From Azadirachta indica (lineage: Eukaryota; Streptophyta; Magnoliopsida; Sapindales; Meliaceae): 64,000 nt of DNA. A program made the position numbers and the translations under genes. The notes under the pieces are model-generated. The model was not told where the DNA came from and searched no databases. It saw only the letters and a list, made by a program, of their open reading frames with translations. The DNA lies in NCBI GenBank assembly GCA_022749755.1, contig CM040446.1, forward strand, positions 16,554,080 through 16,618,079, in the 5' to 3' direction. This document shows, piece after piece, positions 22,259 through 34,951 of the stretch; the stretch's first letter is position 1, and each line of letters begins with the position of its first letter.

Positions 22259-25201
22259 TAATATTATTGTTTATATTTTCATTTTAATAAATCATTAAGT
22301 AGATTACCCAAACACCCTTACCCACTGACTCTTTTTTTTTTTTTTTGGGTTTTTCAACGCTTAATATTATTATTTTTTGTGAAAGTTAGTGCACTTAATT
22401 TGCGTTGCATTCGCAGGCATTTGAAATAATTGCAACACTTTTTGGTCTTCAATTTGCCCAGCTGACGCTTAATTGAAATAGATTTTGCCTAAACCTTTTA
22501 TGGGAAATAAGAATTTTGAAAATTGGAGCACCCACGACCACTAATAAGGAATAAGCAGCACGACACCTGCTTTTGAAAATTGGAACAAAAATCGACAGCT
22601 GTGAAAATAATAAATGCTTTAACAGTGTCAACCAATTAAAGCTCTTAATCAGCACTTTTGACTCTCTACACCAAGACTAACCGTTAAAATGATGGGTCTC
22701 GCTCACTGAATGCATGAAATGAATTAAAATTAAATTCGTATTTCAAAGCATTCCTAACACCAAGACTAACCGTGCATCACCATTATTCGTCATGTATCGA
22801 ATCGTCCACCGAAATTGTTGACAACGAATAAACATGTGTTTATGGAAATGAATCCCACTTTAGTCCCCATCCTTTTGTAAAACTACACTTTAATCAATAA
22901 ATTTGACACTCTTATAGTCTAGTTTAGTCTAGTAATGTTCCATCCTTTTCCCACTTCAGTTTCTATTTGGACCTTTTTTTGGTGCTTCTTCCCCAAAAAT
23001 AATATCACCATTATATAATTAATTAAAACATTTAGAGCTTCATAATACTATTAACAAATTAATATAGTACTAACCAAAAAATATGATATTAAACAACAAG
23101 TCGTTTTGATTAATACAATTTAAACAAATGCATCATTTAACAAATCTTATAAAACACTCTTGACCTTCTCCCATTAGATGGATTTCATATAAATTAACCC
23201 CAAAGACTAAGACTAAGGTCACACAAAATGTAATTTTATAAAATGTTAGGGCATAAAGTAAAATTCTACGAAGAAATTGAAAAGAAAGCATTAAGAAATT
23301 GATCCCGTGATGCGCTAGCGTAATTAGGAGGTGAAGAAGATCTGGGCCATCAATTAAATGAAATTAAATTATGGATACTCTTTAGGATTATTTGCTAAGA
23401 CCGGAGAAATATGTTGTATTTACGAGGATGGTCAAACTTGACTTCCTTCAACCTGCTGCAGGTAAATAGTGTAAATTTAACTGATAGCATTAGCAGCAAC
23501 GTGTTTAAGAATATTAGTCAAAGCAAAAGCAAGCTCCAGTTCATTGTTAGTGCGGGAAGGAAAACATCTGCCTCCAAAAACCGGCTTGTGATTATAGTCA
23601 TAGAAAACAGGGGTCTGAATTCTGAATGAATAATGTGGTTGTCGTTTAAATCAGTGCTGACAATAAACTAATAAATAAAGAACAGCCATCCAGGTTGGCC
23701 TGGATGGTTAGAACGCATTCGAACCCTGTGGGACACCTACAGGGTTTTTCACACTCTTTATGCTGGTTGTGCTACAACTGCTACTTATCTTCTCAGTCAA
23801 AGTTTCAGTAAATCTCTGGTTAGTTACCACTTGTTACCTAATTATAATACTAGTAGATTTGTAATAGATTTGGAACACTAAAAAAAACAAAAGGGAAATA
23901 TTCACTGATTGTTGCATATGCACAAAGCTTGACAACTGGATGGATGGTTTTACAGAAACCAATGGGAATCTCTAGATGAAGTATGGATTCTCACTCAACG
24001 TGCATCTCCCTTTTTTTTTATTTTTTTTTTTTTTTTTTTTTTTTTTGGTGGGGGTGGGGGGTGGAAAGAGGAAAAAAAACGCACTCACATTCACGCACAC
24101 ATATATTAAATCATTAATTGTACATTGTCATTGTCATTTGCTTCTGATCAGCCTGCATCCCAGACCCGGTAATAATATTTTACTATCACGTTTTTCTTTA
24201 AAGAAGAAAAAGAAAAAATAATCTCTAGCTTTCTTCAGCAATAAAAGAAAAGAAAAAAGACGATGGTCCTGATAATGTGGCCGAATTTGACTTACCCTAA
24301 GACGAGTCTCAGCTGTGAAACTGTAAACTAGCAATAGCTTTGATAAGCCATAACCAGAACCAGTCGTTCTACTTCTCACAGCCGGAAGTAAGATTCGGTT
24401 TGTGGGATTTAAAATCTTGCCTAACAGTAACTACCCTGCCTGCATGCCTTTCTCAGTTGTCTTGTCCCACTCCCACACTTACAGCTCCACTCTTCAATTC
24501 TGCACACTAATTTCAGTCCCCGGTGGCAACTCACACGAACACCGTAATTCCTTTAAACAACTAATAAGGGGCTTTGTTTAAAATTCTTGCGTACCATCTC
24601 TAAGGAGACAATTAATTAATATTTGGACTACACAGTGTTTCCAACAGAGCGTCAATTTCACCATGGAATTTGTGTTGTTACAGCATACTTAAAAGCTTTT
24701 CAAGAACCTAAAAAAGAAAGTATCAGCTTAGACATCCCTAATCACCACTCAGAAACAACGCTGATCCCACCACCAAAATCTATACAGTACATCGCCCCCA
24801 CCACCGCCACCCCCAACACAAAAAAATATATCCAAAATCCACAATGACCCAGAAATACACAACAAAAAAAAGTACACATTTTCAGGAAAAAAAAAAAAAC
24901 AAAACAAACAAATCAGAATTTCCTTCCTCAATTCACTAATCATTAACAAAACTTAACCCAAGAGGGACGATAAGATACAAGAATAACATGCATTTCTAGA
25001 TTTTCGTGGATTCATTTTCTGTCCTTGGTTTTTGAGAGAGAGAAAGAGAGATGAATTATTATTTGTTGTTACCGCTAGCCACTTATTATCTACAATCGTC
25101 AATCCCCATAAACAGAGGGAGCCACAAATCACATAGAAACCCCCAAAACAAAAACGAAAAAGAAATCAGGATATTTAAAAAAAAAAGAAAAAGAAAAATT
25201 G
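22259..25201. other. Intergenic between tRNA and DUF1336 gene
   Basis: No supported gene. Notable content: a poly-T/G-rich run at 24008-24061, a tRNA-like box A (GGCCTGGATGGTTAG) and box B-like sequence (CATTCGAACCC) at 23698-23731 that could be SINE debris, and A-rich runs near 24886-24900 and 25176-25198. The last 200 bp probably hold the 3' UTR of the minus-strand DUF1336 gene. Confidence 0.5.
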
Positions 25202-26110
25202 TCAACATTTTTCATCAGTTTCGTCATCATCTTCGCCGGATTTATGGTGATTAACTTTAGCAGGCCCCAATCCACGCGACGACGTCGTCGTAGCTGCGTG
25301 CGGCGCGTCTACAACAAACGCCGAAGACATCTCCATCTGGCAAACCCTAACAGCACCGACTAACCTCTCCGGCAACTCGTCCTCCGCCTGCGCCTCCACC
25401 AGAAACCCCATGTCGATCGTCACGCTTGTCACGTATCCCAATGCGAGGTGCAAAATCGCGTTGGCGATCTTCGAGCTAGCGATATCCACGTCAATCTCCA
25501 AATAGTTTGGTCCTCTATGGTAATTACATGTCAGCGCTTTGCCTAACAAGCACGCGCTGTAATTCCCCACCGCCTTCTTCACGATCCACGGCCCTTTCAC
25601 GATCCGGTTCACGATCTTAAACCGCTGGTTCCGAAACGCATCGTCTCCGTTAACAAAACGGTACAGCAACGAACCGGGGGGGATAGGATCCTCTGTGGCG
25701 AAATAAAATACGGCACTGTGCTGATCTTTCCCCGGAACTTGTAGATTCACAGCGAAAATGAAACTCTTCAAAGACTTACCAACAGCTTGCGCTTTCTTAA
25801 GCGCGTGAGATACGCGATTATCGGGGCGACCGAGGACGTTATCGAGTTTTGTACTGGACTTGAGCCAGTCCATGCCAACAGGCAAGAGAAGGTAATCACC
25901 GGCGGGCGATTTTTGTCGTTTAGTGAAGTAGTTTTTGGAGCGAAGAGAGAAGAGATCGCCCGGGGGTGAAGCCCATCCGTTGATTCCAGAGTGAAGGTCC
26001 ACGTGGCGAAGGGATCCGCCGCTGATCGACTCGGTGATCCAATCGGGAAGTATTGCGGTGGAGCATTTAGCGGCGTGCTCTGTGCGGTGTTTCTGTTTGG
26101 TAGGGCACAT
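25202..26110 (-). CDS. DUF1336 / EDR2 C-terminal domain protein
   Basis: Single-exon gene of 302 residues, read from the ATG at 26110 to the stop at 25202-25204. Nearly the whole protein is the plant DUF1336 (EDR2_C) domain. Recognisable are the N-terminal WITESISGGSLRHVDLHSGINGWASPPGDLFSLRS segment (about residues 24-58), SPAGDYLLLPVGMDWLKS (68-85), FIFAVNLQVPGKDQHSAVFYF (117-137), FKIVNRIVKGPWIVKKAVGN (164-183), ACLLGKALTCNYHRGPNYLEIDVDI and the ALGYVTSVTIDMGFLVEAQ end. A low-complexity acidic tail (SGEDDDETDEKC) follows. Biochemical function is unknown; in EDR2 this domain sits behind PH and START domains in a negative regulator of cell death, and neither is present here. Length and lack of introns fit my recollection of Arabidopsis At5g10750. 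A (CT)n tract lies in the leader. Confidence 0.9.
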   Translation of the reverse strand: MCPTKQKHRTEHAAKCSTAILPDWITESISGGSLRHVDLHSGINGWASPPGDLFSLRSKNYFTKRQKSPAGDYLLLPVGMDWLKSSTKLDNVLGRPDNRVSHALKKAQAVGKSLKSFIFAVNLQVPGKDQHSAVFYFATEDPIPPGSLLYRFVNGDDAFRNQRFKIVNRIVKGPWIVKKAVGNYSACLLGKALTCNYHRGPNYLEIDVDIASSKIANAILHLALGYVTSVTIDMGFLVEAQAEDELPERLVGAVRVCQMEMSSAFVVDAPHAATTTSSRGLGPAKVNHHKSGEDDDETDEKC

Positions 26111-26170
26111 GGTAAAAGATATTTTGGAAAAAAAAATCTCTGTATCTTTTCCTTTTTCTTCCTTGGCTCC

Positions 26171-26197
26171 TCCTCTCTCTCTCTCTCTCTCTCTCTC
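26171..26197. repeat. (CT)n microsatellite in the DUF1336 leader
   Basis: About 13 CT units (GA on the transcribed strand), 60-90 bp upstream of the ATG at 26110. GA-rich leaders are common in plant genes. Confidence 0.7.
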
Positions 26198-26239
26198 AAA
26201 TGGTATTTGAGTAGGAGTCTCCGTTTTCGAGTGGAGTGA

Positions 26240-29200
26240 GTCTGTAAGGTGTGAGGTGGTAAGGGAAGCGCATGTATAATATGAGAAGGAAGATCGGGTG
26301 CCCCTTGAATTTCCTGGAAACTACGATCGAGCCCCTTTCAAATTGGGACAGCTAATGTTTACAATTTTTTTAACCACTTAATTATCATACGGGAATTACG
26401 CAATAATTATCATATGCCCAATACTAATCATAATCATTAATCAGCCCCGTTGTTTTGGGCCTCAACTTGTTTTCCATAATTTTTAATTCATTTTTTATAT
26501 TTCTCCTATTTTTAATAAAATAATAACCTTTTATCACTAAATAAATAATGCATAACAAATGAGTCAAACTCTCTCCAATTTTAATACCATGTAAATACAA
26601 ATTTGAGAGTTTTTGAATCAATTATAAAATTTAATTTCTAAAATTTCTATAAAAAATCTAAATGTTAAAACACTCTTGTATCAAATCAATCAATCAATAC
26701 TCGCAAATTAGTTAACAATAAAAGTTGTAGGTATTCATTAAATACCCCACAAATTAGTTAATAATATGAGTAACCAAATTGTGATTTATGAAGGGACTAG
26801 AAATACAAATTAATTCAATTGAAAAAATCACTTCTGGTGACACAAAAAATCTCTCGTAATATTTTAAAAAAATTTAAAAACATTCGTTATACCATCCAAA
26901 CAATTTTTAATCTTATGGTCTTGTAAATAAATATAAATAAAAGCATCTAATAGTGTGGTAATAATTAATGTAGTGACCTTACGACCTTGCTAAGGCAAAT
27001 ACAATTCATTAATAAAATTTCTCTCTCGGCAAATGGTCCAAATTGGGAGTCCATTAAAACTTTATAGTTTTCCAAATTAACGTAAATAAAAGTATGGATA
27101 TATTGTCCTAATCTGAGTAAATCTAGTCACCTTGCGACTTTCATAAAGGTCACTATAATATTAATTAATAAATTCATTAACAATTTTTTTTTTTCTTTCG
27201 GCACAGAGGTCCAAATTAGAATTCATTATAATAAACATAATTGTACTTGATAATGTTGTATATTTTTAAGTGGCTACGGGCCCCACATCAGTTAAGCCCA
27301 AACTGGGGAGATCTTCTTTCTACAGAAAAAACGGGGATCAATTCCTCCCTTAACTATAGTTTAATTTCAAAGCACGAGGGAGAAAATGATCAGATACAAA
27401 AGAAAGACAGGCGATAGACAGTATGGCATTCATGTAATTCTAGCTGCAGAGAAAAATCAAAGATCGGAATTGGCCATTGGAATAGGACGATAACTTTGAC
27501 AGCGCTGTTGACTTCATCGATGTTGACGATGAAGATAGCGACGCGTGGGAAGAGTAATAAAAACCTGTAAAAGCCGCTAATGATACAGAAGAATAGTCAC
27601 AGAGATTTCAGAGTGGGGCATCCTTATGACACGTACGATATTTTAATTAACACAACTCTAGTTGCGACAGCTGTTCAATGCCTATAGCCCCGCAAGGTTC
27701 GTACAACAATCATTACCGATTTAAAGGAGTAACTTTATGAGATTATAATAATTATTAACCCATACATTGCGAAAATTGGAGATCAATGAGCTAAGATATG
27801 ATCGATTTATTTTGGTTTCTTTTGTTGCCACGAGATGTCGTCTTCAACCTCAAGTCAGTTAAATTTCCAATTAGAAACAGAAAAATAATGACAAATCACA
27901 AATTTCCACCAAAAATATCAGGTCAGTAATTAAAAAAAAGATTTTATTTTGTCTTCACAATTTTTTATTCGAAAAGAGAAATTTTTTTTTTTGTCACTAA
28001 ATACAATTTTGGAATTGAGATGTTACAGCAGCCACAATTTTGAGATGAAAACTCTAAATATTCATCAACGAGTCCCCCGAAAAGTTAGTGTTATTGAAGA
28101 CTTTTCTAACATTGCTTCCATAGTCAAGTAAAGCCCACTGATACCAAACATATCTTAAGTAGCGTGAAGCCTATAGTGCAACAACCCTCCCTTGTAGTTT
28201 TGCAATCACCAAATTTTGACGAACTTCCCAAGTTTTCTACTTAAGTTTCTAAATTTTAGGTGATACTTGCCAAGTTCCTTAAATTTATGAAATGCAACAA
28301 GATGGTTGAGAAATGCTACTGAAATTAGGTGCTTGTAACATTGAAAGTCAATGTACTGTAGATTTGATCCCACTATGCAAAGCTCTACAGATGACTAGGT
28401 TAGGTAAAAAAAATAATGATAATTACACATAAATATGTTCTCAATTCCTAACAATCACACTATTAGTTATGCACAACTTTAGCATCTTACTAGTTTCTAC
28501 CATACCAATATCTCAAAGAATCATCTATATCTCAATAGCATAAGCAACTAATTATCTACTAAATAGTGACTAATAACCCATTGTCTTGCCAGAATTCAAC
28601 CAGAGGAGAGAAAGGAAATAAAACTGAAAAGTTAAGTGTCTTCCAAAAAACTTAGCTTAAATTTTAAGTCCATTAACAGTTTATTCCCAGAGTACAAACA
28701 TTTTCTAGAAGAAATAGTTTGTCACTCAACTACTTTCAATGAATATCCAATAGCTATGATGCCCATAAAATAGCTGTCAGAATATCACATATCTTTAGCA
28801 GTCTGATAACTAAAACCTGTCATACCGAAAAGATTAGATGACTACCTTTAGATATGCATGCATGGTCTATGGCCATCCTAGAAGGCAATGTACCAATACG
28901 GGGATATGTTTTAAGACAACATTTCAAACCTCATCCTCACATAGGAAATTGGAAGGGCTTTAAGCTGTGTTTGCCTTACCCATATTAGTAAAGGGCGAAT
29001 GAAGGGCATGCACTATACTTTTCTTTCTTTCTCTCACTACACTAGGCACAACAACAAATAAATAAGTGATTTCAAACCAAAGTGAAATCAGTTTTCAGAA
29101 CAGATCTCTGATCATTACTTGCAAATTACGTAAACCAATGCAATTCAGATTGTCACCTAATCTAGCCCCATAAGATTGTGAATGTGTTATATAGACCACT

Positions 29201-31187
29201 GTAAATTTATACATGTAACAGTACGGAACGATCCAAGACACTATCTTAACCAACCATCTGCTGGCAAGAAAATCAATACTAACAACCACACATTCAACAA
29301 AATTTTTATGTATAGCAGCAATGATAAGCAAAGAATTCAAGAGGATACTGTGAAGGCAAACCCAAAACTGTCTGCAGAAACAATGTACATACAAGGAACA
29401 TGCAGTAAATCTAATATAGAGAGAACTTAGCTCCAGAGAAGATTAACGCAGCCAGCTACAGTCTTCTATAAACCCTGTCTTATAGCCTTGTATTCAGCAC
29501 TGGGTGAAAGACCTTCCTACAAAAGATAAATGTATAGTTGCCTTCAATAGACACATAAAAGTTGTTATAAATAACATTTGAACAACAATAAGGTAAAGAT
29601 ATCAACATTTTTGTACCAAATCTATGAGATGCCAAATTATGAGGGTCAAAACAAAAGCCAAATTGTATGGCATATGAACACATAGTAAAATGTATCCCAA
29701 TTCAGAACACATGCTAAGTTTCAACATCCTCTATAAGACATAGGTGTTGGCCACCGGTAAGCTACATTATCCATGAATTTAGAGCTCAAGCTGAATAAAC
29801 AAGCAGTTAATGGTCACCAGAGAGATGTCAACCTCTGGCAAAGCTAAAATCTGCTACAGTCAGGAAAGGTACCAGAATGGGAATCATAAAGAGGTAAAAG
29901 ACATGCTAATTCAAGAATTTCACCAACTTGTAAAATGAGATACAGCCCCATCTTATAACAGTTCAACAAAAAGAAGACAAAAGTAACAAGAAAACATTGA
30001 TGAAGTAAAACAGTAATTGTAGATCACAAATAAAAAATAATTAGTTAATGTGGTTGAGGATTTGGTGCGAGAACAAGATCATTGTATGTATGATATTTTA
30101 TCATAAAATAGCAATGAGATATGATTAGAACATCGATTTTACATTAGTGCCCACAAGTTGTACAGAAAATTTGTGAAAAGATATATACAGAACTGTATTA
30201 ACTGTTTAGCATATAATTGCAAAAATAAATATGGTAACATGTCTAGGTGAAACATTGGGATATAAAAATATGATTTTCCATGTTTGTGTCGAAGCAACGA
30301 CATTCACCACCATTACATCATTATGAAAGTATGAGTCAATCTATCATTACAAACGTTAAAGTTCACCCAAGAATATCATCTATTTCTTATTGGATCATCC
30401 AAAATTAGAGCCTACAACAGTTGGTACAAGTAAGTGAAATAATAGTAACTTAGATGTAGCACATTGTGAGGCCTCTCATTGAACCACTGCACTTATAATC
30501 ATGATAGGCATGTTTCGAAACAAAATAAAATAAACTAAATGATTATACTATCTGTGCCAAGAAGCAAATTCCGTCCTAACAATAAGTTTAATAGTACCAA
30601 AGTATTTTTTGGTTTTGAAAACTGAATAAAAGATGTAGAATTAACAAGCAATGTTGTGCAACCCAAACTCAATTTAAAATGGTCCTGGAGGAGAAGAACA
30701 TATATAGACAACTACAAACAATCAATAAGTTTTATTTCCGTAGTTCTTGACAGTCCATACCAAATCAATAAGAATTTAGCGGACAAAAATAACTTAACCT
30801 TTATGCGATTGCACATCAAATAGATATATCACAACAGTGCAAGAAAAACTCGTGATATCAAAGTCAAATGTAATGGATAAATCATTTGAAAAGGAAAATG
30901 CTCAAGAGCCACTGCTATAATTTCTATACTTCCTAAGAATTAGCCAGAAGCTCCACAACTAAAACCTCTATAAAAACGCAAATCCTAAGACAGATCCATC
31001 TAAATTTTGTTCAAAACAAGCACAATCCAAGTGAACACGAATTCAACAAGCATAAAGAACCACAACAGAAGTTAACACATTTCACTCAAATTCGACACTA
31101 TTTCAATGCAGCACGTGAATGATTACAAAACGCAAAAACGAAACCAGAAACCTCTGTAATGATCAATTTATTGCAGTAAGTGTTCCG
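26240..31187. other. Long intergenic region, no supported gene
   Basis: About 5 kb of AT-rich sequence. No homology-bearing ORF was found. The part nearest 31.1 kb should include the 3' UTR of the small membrane protein gene. A short acidic reading frame at 27493-27558 is discussed in the findings. Confidence 0.45.
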
Positions 31188-31427
31188 TTAATGCGCCTTT
31201 CTTCGCTGCGGCTGTTTTTCAGTGGCTAATCTGTAAATCCAGTAAACCTAACAAAATTAAAGAAACAAGATGAACAATTTGTTTCGACAAAATCAAAGAA
31301 AAATAGCTGAAATGAAACTAACTATCGAGAGTACCAAAGCGAAGACGTGAGCAGCAATTAGAAGAACGACGATGAGCGGTACCAAATCCAGGAACCACGG
31401 CCGCAATATCTGTTGCTGATTCGCCAT
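31188..31427 (-). CDS. 50-residue single-pass membrane protein (conserved small plant protein)
   Basis: Two short exons, 31427-31335 (31 codons) and 31247-31188 (19 codons plus TAA), joined in phase 0 by an 87-bp intron with GT (GTACTC) and AG borders. The protein starts MANQQQILRPWFLDLVP, has one hydrophobic helix (LIVVLLIAAHVFALVYWIY, about residues 18-36) and ends in a basic tail (RLATEKQPQRRKAH). The tail follows the helix immediately, so by the positive-inside rule it is likely cytosolic. Without splicing the frame ends at 44 residues with an unrelated tail; the spliced form is the one I recall as conserved in plants (At5g10745-like). Function is unknown. It lies between the DUF1336 and PP2C genes, as I recall in Arabidopsis. 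The leader contains a 5-copy AG run just before the ATG. Confidence 0.75.
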
Positions 31428-32340
31428 ATTCAGAGAGAGAAATCGAAATTGAAATTTCTGAGAAATATCGTATGAGATCAGAAAGGGTGATTAATGGTGA
31501 TACGCTCCGAGTCAAGGGGTTTTCAAATTTACTCCATTAAGGAAGCAAGCCGTAGGAGGCAGACGGGTTGAGTTCTTTTATGGGCCGGGTCGGGTCTTTA
31601 GCAATCCGGGAATTTTAGAGCGGCGGGCAGGCGGGTGAGTTCGTCGGCTGACGCAACCACATTAATAAAAAACGAGTGAGATCTGAAATCTGAATTTGGC
31701 ATCAAATCTGAAAAAATATTGGCTTAAGAATTTCACCAATAATTTTTTAAATTTATTTTTAGAAATAAACGGAAACACTTGTAGTAAGGCATTTTAGAAA
31801 AAATAAAAAAGAAAAAACGTGAATGTAAGACATAAAAAGTGAGCTGGTGTAAACAATATTTTGGTGTTTTTAATTTTTGTACAAAAAACAAATATATCAT
31901 TTTAATTTTTTATGATTCAATTTTCTAAGGCATTTTATAAAACATGTGCCATCCGGTTCACCGGTACTACTAAAGTCTCGTGCTTACATTATTGTTGTCG
32001 ATGATTTTTCTTGTTATCTTTTTACGAACTAAACAATAAAACTAATGTCTCAGTTACTAATTTGTATATTATAAGATATATCTAATTTTTTTTGTTTATT
32101 AAATTCGTTTCACGGGCATATTCAATTCTTTGTTTTTTATTTTATTAAACTATTAGAGTATGAATGAAATTGTTAGAGTTTTAATTTAAAAGACAAACCC
32201 TACCAAACTTATTCGTACAACTCTATTTCAGTAATAAATTTTGGTGGACCTCTAACTTTTTATAATATTTATGTAATTATAATTTTAATAGAAATTACTG
32301 TTAATACTAAAGTTGGTAATTTCATAATTCTTTTTGCTCA
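31428..32340. other. Promoter side of the small membrane protein gene and AT-rich spacer
   Basis: GC-richer stretch at 31500-31680, including GGGCCGGGTCGGG, then AT-rich sequence. No further gene seen. Confidence 0.45.
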
Positions 32341-32344
32341 AAAA

Positions 32345-33490
32345 ATGATTTTATTGTTGCATTCATAGAGTAATATAAATAAATGTACATGGGTAAAGCA
32401 CGATATATAAACTGTCAATTTCCTAATTTTAATAGTATTCAAAATGAACCTTATTTAAATAAGTACCTAATTAAAATTTCAAATTTAAATCGACTTTTTA
32501 ATCTCATAAAAATTCTAATGAACAACGGTTTCTCTAAACTTGCCATACTAGTTGGATTTTTCTGATTAAACATGATCTAACCAAGATTTTTCTTTAGTCG
32601 AATGAGAAGGATGCACTAAAACTGATCAAACATCGTGCTTGCTAGCATGATCCTTATTAATTTCATGAGACCGAAGCTATTTTTAGTAAAATTGGTGTTT
32701 TCATTAGAAACTTCATTTAAAGACAACTCATTACTTTGAAACAATATCTTTATACACTTGGATAATTTGTAGATCTTATCATTAAGAATCGTCAAGGTAG
32801 ACAAAACACTGAGCTTAATAGGACGCATAAGGCTTTCTGAGCGGAGCCTTACCGCTCTCTCAAGGAGTAAGCCTTTTCTTGCGACTGACAAGAATCTGAT
32901 TTCACTTGGTAACTAAGCACCGAACACAATAGCGACTTTTGAAATCTAAATGAAACGTCAGTGACACAAAAATGTGCCCACCCTTCACCTTAAACTTGAT
33001 GCTGACAATTAATGCGCATAAATACTACAATTGTTATTACCTTTACATCCTTAATTATCCTGCCATGTGTTTTTGATATTATTGGTGTCAACTATTGATA
33101 CCAAAATTCACAGTTTCGATATTACACAGTAAACTTTATCTTTTCTTTTCACTAAAAAGAAAATTTTATTGCTGAATTCGTAGAGTAACATAAATGAATC
33201 TACATAGGTAGGGCATGATAAATATACTATCGATTTTCTAATCCTATTAGTATTCGAAATGAATCTTATTTAAATACGTCCCTAATTAGAATTCCAAATT
33301 TAAATTGGCTTTCTAATCTCATAAAGATCATAATGAATAATGGTTTTTCTATGCTTGCCATGTTAGTTGAGTTTTTCTAACCAAATATGATCTGATTAGG
33401 ATTCCTTTTTAGCCGAACTGAACAGAACACATTTAGACTGATCGAACATGGGGCTTGGTAGCACGAAACACATTAATTTCATGGGGTCGA
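32345..33490. repeat. Diverged direct repeat pair of about 330 bp
   Basis: The segment at about 32347-32680 recurs at about 33165-33490 in the same orientation. Shared marks are ATTTTATTG, AGAGTAA.ATAAAT, CTTATTTAAATA, a TCTCATAAA block, TTGCCAT, a GATTT/GAGTTTTTCT block and ATTAATTTCATG. They are separated by about 485 bp without recognisable coding sequence. They may be LTRs of a small non-autonomous element or a segmental duplication. No primer site or clean target duplication was found. Confidence 0.55.
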
Positions 33491-34951
33491 GAATATCTTT
33501 ATAAACAATTACAACTATTTTGAATAAAGAAGTAATATGACATGTTATGTTAATTATAATTTTTGATTGAATAGTAAGTTATACAAATAACATGACTGGT
33601 ATAAATTATCTTATAGTAAATTTGAAGTAAAGTATAACATTTACAAAAATGAATTCAATCTTTTATAATTTTATTATTTATAATTTTTAAATTGCATGGT
33701 TGTTTATTGATCGATTAAATCTCAAATTTATATAAAAAAATGATTACGAAGAATAAACTTTTCATATAGCATCAATTTTAAAATTAATAAGTTAGATATT
33801 AGTGAAAATATATAAACTCGCATTTATCTTACACGAGATACTTTTATAACTTATTGAGCAGGCCCTTGATCTATTAGCTTATAAAGAACGATCACAAAGA
33901 AATCAGTAGATCACACAGTGCTTATAGCTATACTCCTATACTTCGCACGAAGCCATTTTGGCGGCCGCTGCAGGTGCCACATCTAGCAATACGTGTCACC
34001 TTTTTCTTAAATCTTAAGCAAACACGCTCTTGAGTCTGGGAGTGTTGGGAGTTGCTTAGCAACCGACTCTTGGCGTTGGCGCATTTTCACAAACAGGATA
34101 TGTGCATTACTTCATTTCCTATGGTGCTTGAAATCAACTGTATTCTTCCTGCCATGAGATTTCCATCGTAGCCAATGAGGAATGTCTTTGTCACTCTCAA
34201 TCGTGTCTTTCGCCTCACATTCTCCTCCAGAAGTACTACTGCTGCGTTGTTTTTCACATTTATTTTGATTTGACCATACCATTTGCTTTTTGGGAGATAT
34301 AGTGTAATTTGAGGTAGCAATAGTTTGCAGTTCTCAGCTCTAATTATTTAAGGCAAGAGTAAAAACTAAATATATGATTATTTTTTTCGCGAGAGTCAAA
34401 CAGAGGGTTACGTTAGGTTAAATATACTATTAAGAGCGGTTTTCTGCTTATGAATTCTTAATTTAATTCAGCAAAACGATTTTGCTGGAATTCAAACAAT
34501 CTGATATTTCGTTTTCCTGAATTTCAGTTCCAGTTTTTGTAGTTGTTATTTGTTTTTTCTTCTCATAAATTTCACTGGGATCATGTTCACCGAGAGTAAC
34601 CAATCTGATGAACACTAAATAGTGTTTATTAGTGTTTCCTTTTATCAGTCAATGCACTTAGTTGAGCCGTAATCGTAATACCGAGAAAATTGATTTGGAA
34701 GTGAGAGATTCTCCTTGTAATTGGATGGAATAGATACTTACTAGAATTTAGTCCTGTATGTATTTTGGAATTTTATTGGATTTGAAATTTGTAAGCGGAG
34801 ACTTGTAGTTTTGATGATTACCAGCATAATAACTTATTGGGTTATCTGTCTTAACTTTAGTTTTGATGATTACCAGCATAATAACTTATTGGGTTATCTG
34901 TCTTAACTTACAATTAATCAGTTAATTAATTTGTTTTATTTTATTTTTCAG
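33491..34951. other. Probable promoter and first exon region of the ABC1-type kinase gene
   Basis: A GC-rich island (GCGGCCGCTGCAGG) at 33961-33974 marks a likely transcription start region. A frame that begins TTGGCGGCC there reads Ala/Ser/Thr-rich like a transit peptide, but it has no ATG and meets a stop after about 19 codons. A minus-strand open stretch at 34087-34320 encodes 77 residues without recognised similarity. The N-terminal exon of the kinase could not be assigned. Confidence 0.35.
34806..34909. repeat. Perfect 52-bp tandem duplication
   Basis: The unit at 34806-34857 is repeated at 34858-34909 without mismatch (starts TAGTTTTGATGATTACC, ends GTCTTAACTT). It ends 42 bp before the acceptor of the first assigned kinase exon (34952). 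Confidence 0.9.

Noticed and set aside
23698..23760. tRNA-like box A/box B, possible SINE head
   Set aside because: The two boxes are only about 10 nt apart and no poly-A tail or target duplication was found; kept only as a note.
25787..26239. Plus-strand open frames opposite the DUF1336 gene
   Set aside because: No family features; the minus strand encodes a complete DUF1336 protein over the same bases.
29095..29683. Open frames of 67-99 codons in the 26-31 kb region
   Set aside because: Composition is that of random AT-rich sequence, with no motif and no splice context.
34087..34320. 77-codon minus-strand frame beside the kinase gene
   Set aside because: The residues (for example LYLPKSKWYGQIKI) gave no recognised family; it may be promoter or leader of the kinase. 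Not called as a gene.
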